In this document: one piece after another, positions 7,001-9,997 of the stretch
Numbering within the stretch: the stretch's first letter is position 1
Layout: each line of letters begins with the position of its first letter
From: Candidatus Woesearchaeota archaeon
Lineage (GTDB): Archaea; Nanobdellota; Nanobdellia; Woesearchaeales; ARS49
Reading direction: 5' to 3'
Length of the DNA: 9,997 bases
NCBI GenBank assembly: GCA_019323135.1
Contig: JAHWHT010000038.1
Coordinates: forward strand, 1 to 9,997
Notes under the pieces: generated by a model
What the model saw: only the letters and a program-made list of their open reading frames with translations
The model's database searches: none
Told to the model about the DNA's origin: nothing
Program-made: the position numbers and the translations under genes

Positions 7001-9997
7001 TATCTGTTTCAATTTTATCTGTTGCGAATATTAAATCAAAATTTAACAAGGCAGTACAATATTCTTGGATTCCAACCAATTCTTTTTGCTTTGTTTCTAA
7101 GATTGAGAGATGCTGAGTGTATGTAAAATCTTGCTCGCTTAGAAACAGTACCATATTTTTTATCTCAGTATCAAAATGAAATTTTAAGATGTCTATGCGT
7201 TCGCCAACTGCTGATTTCGCTTGATCTAACTTAGTTATCTTTTCTGCAACAGTCTTTTTGAATATGTTTCTGTTGAAAACAAGATATTTTTGTCTTTGCT
7301 CTTCTAAAATATCCCTTGCGTTGTTTAGGCGTGTAACATCTTTTGCTGTTAATTCTTGCGTAGATGCTAGTGCTGCTATGTCGGTTACTACTTCATCTAG
7401 CGAAGATATTCTATTTAAGATGTAAGTTTGTGATTCTGTCCGAAATTGCGATATTTCTGTTTTTGCTTTTTTGAATAATTCGGTATACTCGGAATCTTTT
7501 TTCCATGCAGAATGCTGATCGATATTAGTTTTAAGTTTATTTATTGTTTCATTAGTTTTGTCAATAAGCCGAGCATCTGCTAAACTGCTTTGAATTATAC
7601 TAAATTGAGTTGCAGAAGCATTGTTCTCTATCATTCGTTCAGCCAAGATGTCTTTTCGAGTTTTGATTACTTCAATTAATTGCAATTCTTTGCTTTGAGC
7701 CAATGCTTTTGCAGAGATAAAATCTGGCGTTTTTTCTTCATAAGCAAGATCTGCTGCATCTTTTTCTATCTCAGTAATCAATGTTTTCTGCGCTGCAATT
7801 TTTTTCTGATCTTTGCTCCACTCAAAATCGATACTTAATGCGGCAACAACATCATTTAAGTTCTGGTCAACTCCTGACTTGAAGTTTGCAAGAGTTGTTT
7901 CTGCTTTGTTAATCAGTCCTTGAACTTCTTCCAGATGACTTGCTGTTTTTTCTGCATATTTGCCTTTACTTAAGCGAGTAAGGTGTATTTGTCTGTTATT
8001 AAGACTGTTTAGTGTCTTAATAATATTAGTTTTTTCAGGCTTTTGTATTCTTGGTTTCAGTTTTCTAGTTCTTTTTGCTGTTTTTTCGATTGCTGCATCA
8101 ACTGTAGAATCAACTTCTTTTTGTATTTCATTTACGCGCTCTTCTAGTTTCTTAATTCCTGGATCTAATTGAACATCTCCCTGCCACTTTTCACTCTCTG
8201 CGATTTTAGCAGAAAATTTGCTTAAAATAGACAATACTTTCTTTAAAGCGCCTTTTTGAGTGATGTTTTGTGATTTTTCCTGAATTTGCTGATACTGTTT
8301 GGTGATATGCTTGTCAATCTGCGTGATTTTCTTTTTTCCTGCAGTTATGTTTGATTTTATCTGGCTAATCTTTAAATCTGCGAGATTTGTTATTTGAACT
8401 AAATTTTTGTCTTTTTTTGAATACTCTATTATTTTAGCATGTTTGTTTAATGTTTTTGTTTTTTGCTTGATTATATTCAAAAGAACGATTTCCTGTGAAA
8501 AGTCATAAGGTTGTTTTACTTCTTCATCCAGAGCCTGAAGTTCTGTGTCTATTGAGTCTTTTATTAATTGTTTAACTCCATCTATTTTTTCTTGTACAGC
8601 AGGTTGAGTGTGTTTAAAATCTGCAAGAACATCTGCTAAGCCGTTATCAGATTCATAAGACTCAAAAAGCTCTGCTTTCTTAGATATAGTGCTTTCCAGT
8701 TCCATTATTGTCCTGAATGTCCTTTGCTGATTTGTGTTTTCATAGTCTATGGTAAACAATTCAGGCGTATTCTGCTGTTCTTCTAGCTTTGTTTCTGCGA
8801 TACTTAAATCTTTGATAAAATCAGTTATGTCTTTTGTCCTTGCTTTTTTGAGAGTATGATAATTGGTAACAACCTGCATTACCTCTGCAGTAATATTTAG
8901 TATGTCTGCATCTTCAGTTTCATAAAAATTACCTGCAAGATTTATTGTTTTTTGAATATCTTCCCACTGAACCCATAACTCGTCGATATCCTGCTGAGTA
9001 TCTCTTACTTTTGCATCAAGTAGTGTCCGGTATTGTGTATTCTGTGAATCAAAAAATTCACGCAATTCGGCATCTCTTTTATGCACAATCGCTTCAAAAG
9101 CATCTCTGTTGCGGATAAATTTAGAGTAATCTTCAATAAATCCTGTGTCTATTGTAACATTAATTGATTGACATTCTTTTAACTTTCTTTGCGCCCGTTT
9201 AAATGATTTTAGATTTGGAATATTTGGTGATTTCTTAAGTATTTTTTTTGCTTTGGGTATATCTTCATCTAAATTAATATTTGCTTTTGAAATAATTATC
9301 AACTGATCATTGATTTTGTTCTGCAAACGGTTGATTTTGCGTTCAAGAAACGAAACAGTATCTTTGGCTTTTTTCATCTGTGGAGATTTATTTTCTTTGT
9401 GTTTTGCAATAAACTTTTCAATCTCTTTTTTCCATTGCGTGTATTTTTCGAAATCAGATTTTGATTCTATTTCTGAAGATGCAAGTTCTGTTTCAATTGC
9501 TTCTGTTTTTTGCTGAATGTTTGAGATATAGCTTGTTTGGAACGTTATATTATTCTTGAAATACTTTGCAAAATCAAATTTATGGTCGATAGGCCTACCT
9601 TCTTGTTCTTTTTTCTGGACAAAATCAGAGGGATTAAGTAAAAATGAAACTAATTCACTTCTTGTAGGATCATTTTGAAATTGAGTAATATATCTGTCCA
9701 CTAGTTTTAATAATTTTATGTCTTGTTTGTTTGAGAGTTTAGGAATAAGATTGATCAGATTGGGACATAGATTTGCCAAGAACATTTCCGAGGCTATCCT
9801 TGCTTCAAAAGTTGCGCCACCTTTCTTTCTATTGAAGCTTTTGTCTCTAACTTTTACAGCTTCTTTTTCGATACGAACACGCAAATCATCTTTTGATTGC
9901 GTCTTATTTATTGCATTTGCAAGATCTTTTATTTTTTTATTGCCTTTAAATGCTGTACCTTTAAGCCATCTAAAAAAATCATTATTTTTTAGATACT
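4092..9997 (-). CDS. Giant helical repeat protein, N-terminus beyond the right edge
   Basis: One frame is open from the right edge to a TAG at 4092-4094: at least 1967 codons with no internal stop. A TTG at 9882-9884 could be taken as a start, but the frame continues upstream for 37 more codons to the edge with sense sequence that looks like protein, so the true start lies outside. Residues here are counted from that TTG. The visible protein is almost wholly predicted helix, rich in K, E, D, Q, T, I and L, poor in Gly and Pro, with only 11 Trp. The first ~120 residues look more globular and basic. From about 380 to 1600 it is built of divergent ~78-residue repeats. A charged low-complexity link lies at about 1627-1643. 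The end carries a basic amphipathic segment and an acidic tail. No membrane segment, Walker A, CxxC zinc hook or catalytic motif was seen. I infer an elongated cytoplasmic structural or scaffold protein; I do not recognise its family. Confidence 0.9.
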   Translation of the reverse strand, partial: YLKNNDFFRWLKGTAFKGNKKIKDLANAINKTQSKDDLRVRIEKEAVKVRDKSFNRKKGGATFEARIASEMFLANLCPNLINLIPKLSNKQDIKLLKLVDRYITQFQNDPTRSELVSFLLNPSDFVQKKEQEGRPIDHKFDFAKYFKNNITFQTSYISNIQQKTEAIETELASSEIESKSDFEKYTQWKKEIEKFIAKHKENKSPQMKKAKDTVSFLERKINRLQNKINDQLIIISKANINLDEDIPKAKKILKKSPNIPNLKSFKRAQRKLKECQSINVTIDTGFIEDYSKFIRNRDAFEAIVHKRDAELREFFDSQNTQYRTLLDAKVRDTQQDIDELWVQWEDIQKTINLAGNFYETEDADILNITAEVMQVVTNYHTLKKARTKDITDFIKDLSIAETKLEEQQNTPELFTIDYENTNQQRTFRTIMELESTISKKAELFESYESDNGLADVLADFKHTQPAVQEKIDGVKQLIKDSIDTELQALDEEVKQPYDFSQEIVLLNIIKQKTKTLNKHAKIIEYSKKDKNLVQITNLADLKISQIKSNITAGKKKITQIDKHITKQYQQIQEKSQNITQKGALKKVLSILSKFSAKIAESEKWQGDVQLDPGIKKLEERVNEIQKEVDSTVDAAIEKTAKRTRKLKPRIQKPEKTNIIKTLNSLNNRQIHLTRLSKGKYAEKTASHLEEVQGLINKAETTLANFKSGVDQNLNDVVAALSIDFEWSKDQKKIAAQKTLITEIEKDAADLAYEEKTPDFISAKALAQSKELQLIEVIKTRKDILAERMIENNASATQFSIIQSSLADARLIDKTNETINKLKTNIDQHSAWKKDSEYTELFKKAKTEISQFRTESQTYILNRISSLDEVVTDIAALASTQELTAKDVTRLNNARDILEEQRQKYLVFNRNIFKKTVAEKITKLDQAKSAVGERIDILKFHFDTEIKNMVLFLSEQDFTYTQHLSILETKQKELVGIQEYCTALLNFDLIFATDKIETDITRLTEEINTRFTERTDELAEIEQSLEDATQDVGILLSDELTDEKVAQCHSLLHSTEQSIAEIDAEWKQDTAVNELYDNLDAKAKSLRQTIEDRIFAEVTQIDAVAQQCIRTVDAAALHSPEAVTELLDTEVKLNQLLADYSLLLRHEQTELLTEEQDKIHASLKTASTKITTLKKRLSEEVIEMERQANRDHKYTQDQKELDKDAKKTIELSAYLKALQSDEELGRVETAREEIMRKSNAITERITEKKEELSELHKRIFIEGQEKLEEFWKNIQDDDNIQQSQDLITELQKAVHNQGSWRMDDELSRTFGSIDTALNKLQNYQITQVAKTIDACSFDLMILEQKIQGQHTHQANLIKKIQEDTARVKEIDTLFKKFKKASQEYDVNKVLDATKHILESAEHKYQDARDEITEKVDRILDRVHSREFSRLRHIPELAEMQTQLLEQNELSELVDCDTEHADFLLDYISKEIQRINTSAEKEKETISDTKSKLEYSTKVLFNMLKQPLTAETLKIALKIIETAKREADIDIKEYSSENIEFQIAGLEIKTEKEVESALDSILAAANVYSNQINIPKSRRDMRRLLSIKKKLKQKQEECDAFNQGEGKYAKFVDKAKIEIGQHLTTLDNLRSDHYATVRDVQSMFSKGRKSLLTLLDKANTLETKLKKTQSEKSEEKQDEQRDLTAEYILAVTKLGEKVKTISGLYNTLNCRSSKRDILLLQRIREKAITKQKAVCEIVQKEIDEQTVALMQKWDSIDDDLELKHLCGNLRSKRVMFTQFKNSLLDENVEKAQDLKTAYKTLLQRAIVIKKGHQNGLLKERNIIINLKDKYLDFGEESKKTLTQVMEELPENYIDTIRKLDTKLQAMQQATIEIHNNAPKDRYSQELVTELLSSTEQNTKDFIEYITQIKNALEQKEKLKDTNILKSRSGRWRTGLRKLTKIFTKAPQEHTSDVQELENIRQYHIQVYED
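4167..4235 (-). other. Basic amphipathic segment near the giant protein's C-terminus
   Basis: Residues about 1884-1906 contain S-R-S-G-R-W-R followed by T-G-L-R-K-L-T-K-I-F-T-K. Hydrophobic W, L, L, I and F recur every three to four positions and are separated by arginine and lysine, as in an amphipathic helix with one positive face. It follows the last long helix and precedes a short acidic tail ending Y-E-D. Such segments often bind membrane surfaces or nucleic acid. Several arginines here use CGN codons and the DNA is locally richer in G+C than its surroundings. Confidence 0.45.
5085..8747 (-). repeat. Tandem ~78-residue protein repeats with a [W/Y]-x-x-D anchor
   Basis: Counting from the TTG at 9884, aromatic anchors fall at Y410, Y488, W567, Y643, Y715, W794, W1028, W1262, Y1495 and Y1569. 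The spacings are 78, 79, 76, 72 and 79, then 234 and 234 (3 x 78), then 233 (3 x 77.7), then 74. Between the 234-spaced tryptophans the intermediate positions (872, 950, 1106, 1184) have lost the aromatic residue but keep the helix-break-helix layout. The anchor is usually followed by x-x-D: Y-E-S-D, W-Q-G-D, W-K-K-D, W-K-Q-D and W-R-M-D. Several units begin their first helix with a threonine cap such as E-L-T-A-K (844-848), E-L-T-D-E (1001-1005) and P-L-T-A-E (1468-1472). Each unit reads as two long helices with the anchor near the turn. The repeat is at protein level only; the DNA copies are too diverged to align, so this is old duplication. Confidence 0.65.

Noticed and set aside
9882..9884. 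TTG as the start codon of the giant gene
   Set aside because: The same frame stays open for 37 more codons to the window edge, and no start signals are placed for this TTG.
9970..9992. Inverted repeat CTAAAAAA ... TTTTTTAG with a 7-base loop
   Set aside because: It lies within the open coding frame (reading F-F-D-N-N-K-L), is made only of A/T runs plus one G:C pair per arm, and is expected by chance in such A+T-rich DNA.
4092..9997. SMC or Rad50-type ATPase as identity of the giant protein
   Set aside because: Those have Walker A near the N-terminus, an ABC signature and Walker B near the C-terminus, and a hinge or CxxC hook between. The visible part, which includes the whole C-terminus, has none of them, and the repeat rhythm differs from a continuous coiled coil.
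1..9997. tRNA, rRNA, CRISPR arrays, insertion sequences and direct DNA repeats
   Set aside because: No stretch with tRNA cloverleaf elements, no spaced identical repeats and no terminal inverted repeats or transposase sequence was found by eye. Nearly all of the window is coding.

Overview
The window looks like an A+T-rich archaeal chromosome, probably from a DPANN-type lineage. Three things point there: an archaeal-type Lhr helicase, a TATA box placed about 26-27 bases before a start codon as expected for a leaderless archaeal transcript, and the C-terminal end of what looks like a LAGLIDADG homing endonuclease. The lineage is inferred, because there is no rRNA or ribosomal protein to anchor it.

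Layout. Bases 1-155 (+) hold the last 50 codons of a gene that begins outside the window. Its stop overlaps the start of the next gene as ATGA. Bases 152-3028 (+) encode a complete 958-residue Lhr-family superfamily-2 helicase. It meets the next gene tail to tail, with only 10 bases between the stop codons. Bases 3039-3941 (-) encode a 300-residue unrecognised protein with one central membrane segment and flanking helical regions. It has its own promoter in the 150-base gap that follows. Bases 4092-9997 (-) are one uninterrupted reading frame of at least 1967 codons that runs off the right edge. It encodes a giant, almost entirely helical protein. About 59% of the window is this one gene. No RNA genes, CRISPR arrays or insertion sequences were seen, and no stretch over 300 bases lacks a gene.

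Working together. The helicase is a housekeeping nucleic-acid enzyme and probably shares a transcript with the upstream gene. The two minus-strand genes look like a separate unit: a giant helical rod followed by a small membrane-anchored helical protein. The giant protein contains a divergent tandem repeat of about 78 residues with a [W/Y]-x-x-D anchor. Three of its tryptophans lie exactly 234 residues (3 x 78) apart. I do not recognise this repeat. The giant protein and its membrane-anchored neighbour are the best candidates here for an undescribed system, possibly a membrane-linked structural filament; that role is inference only.
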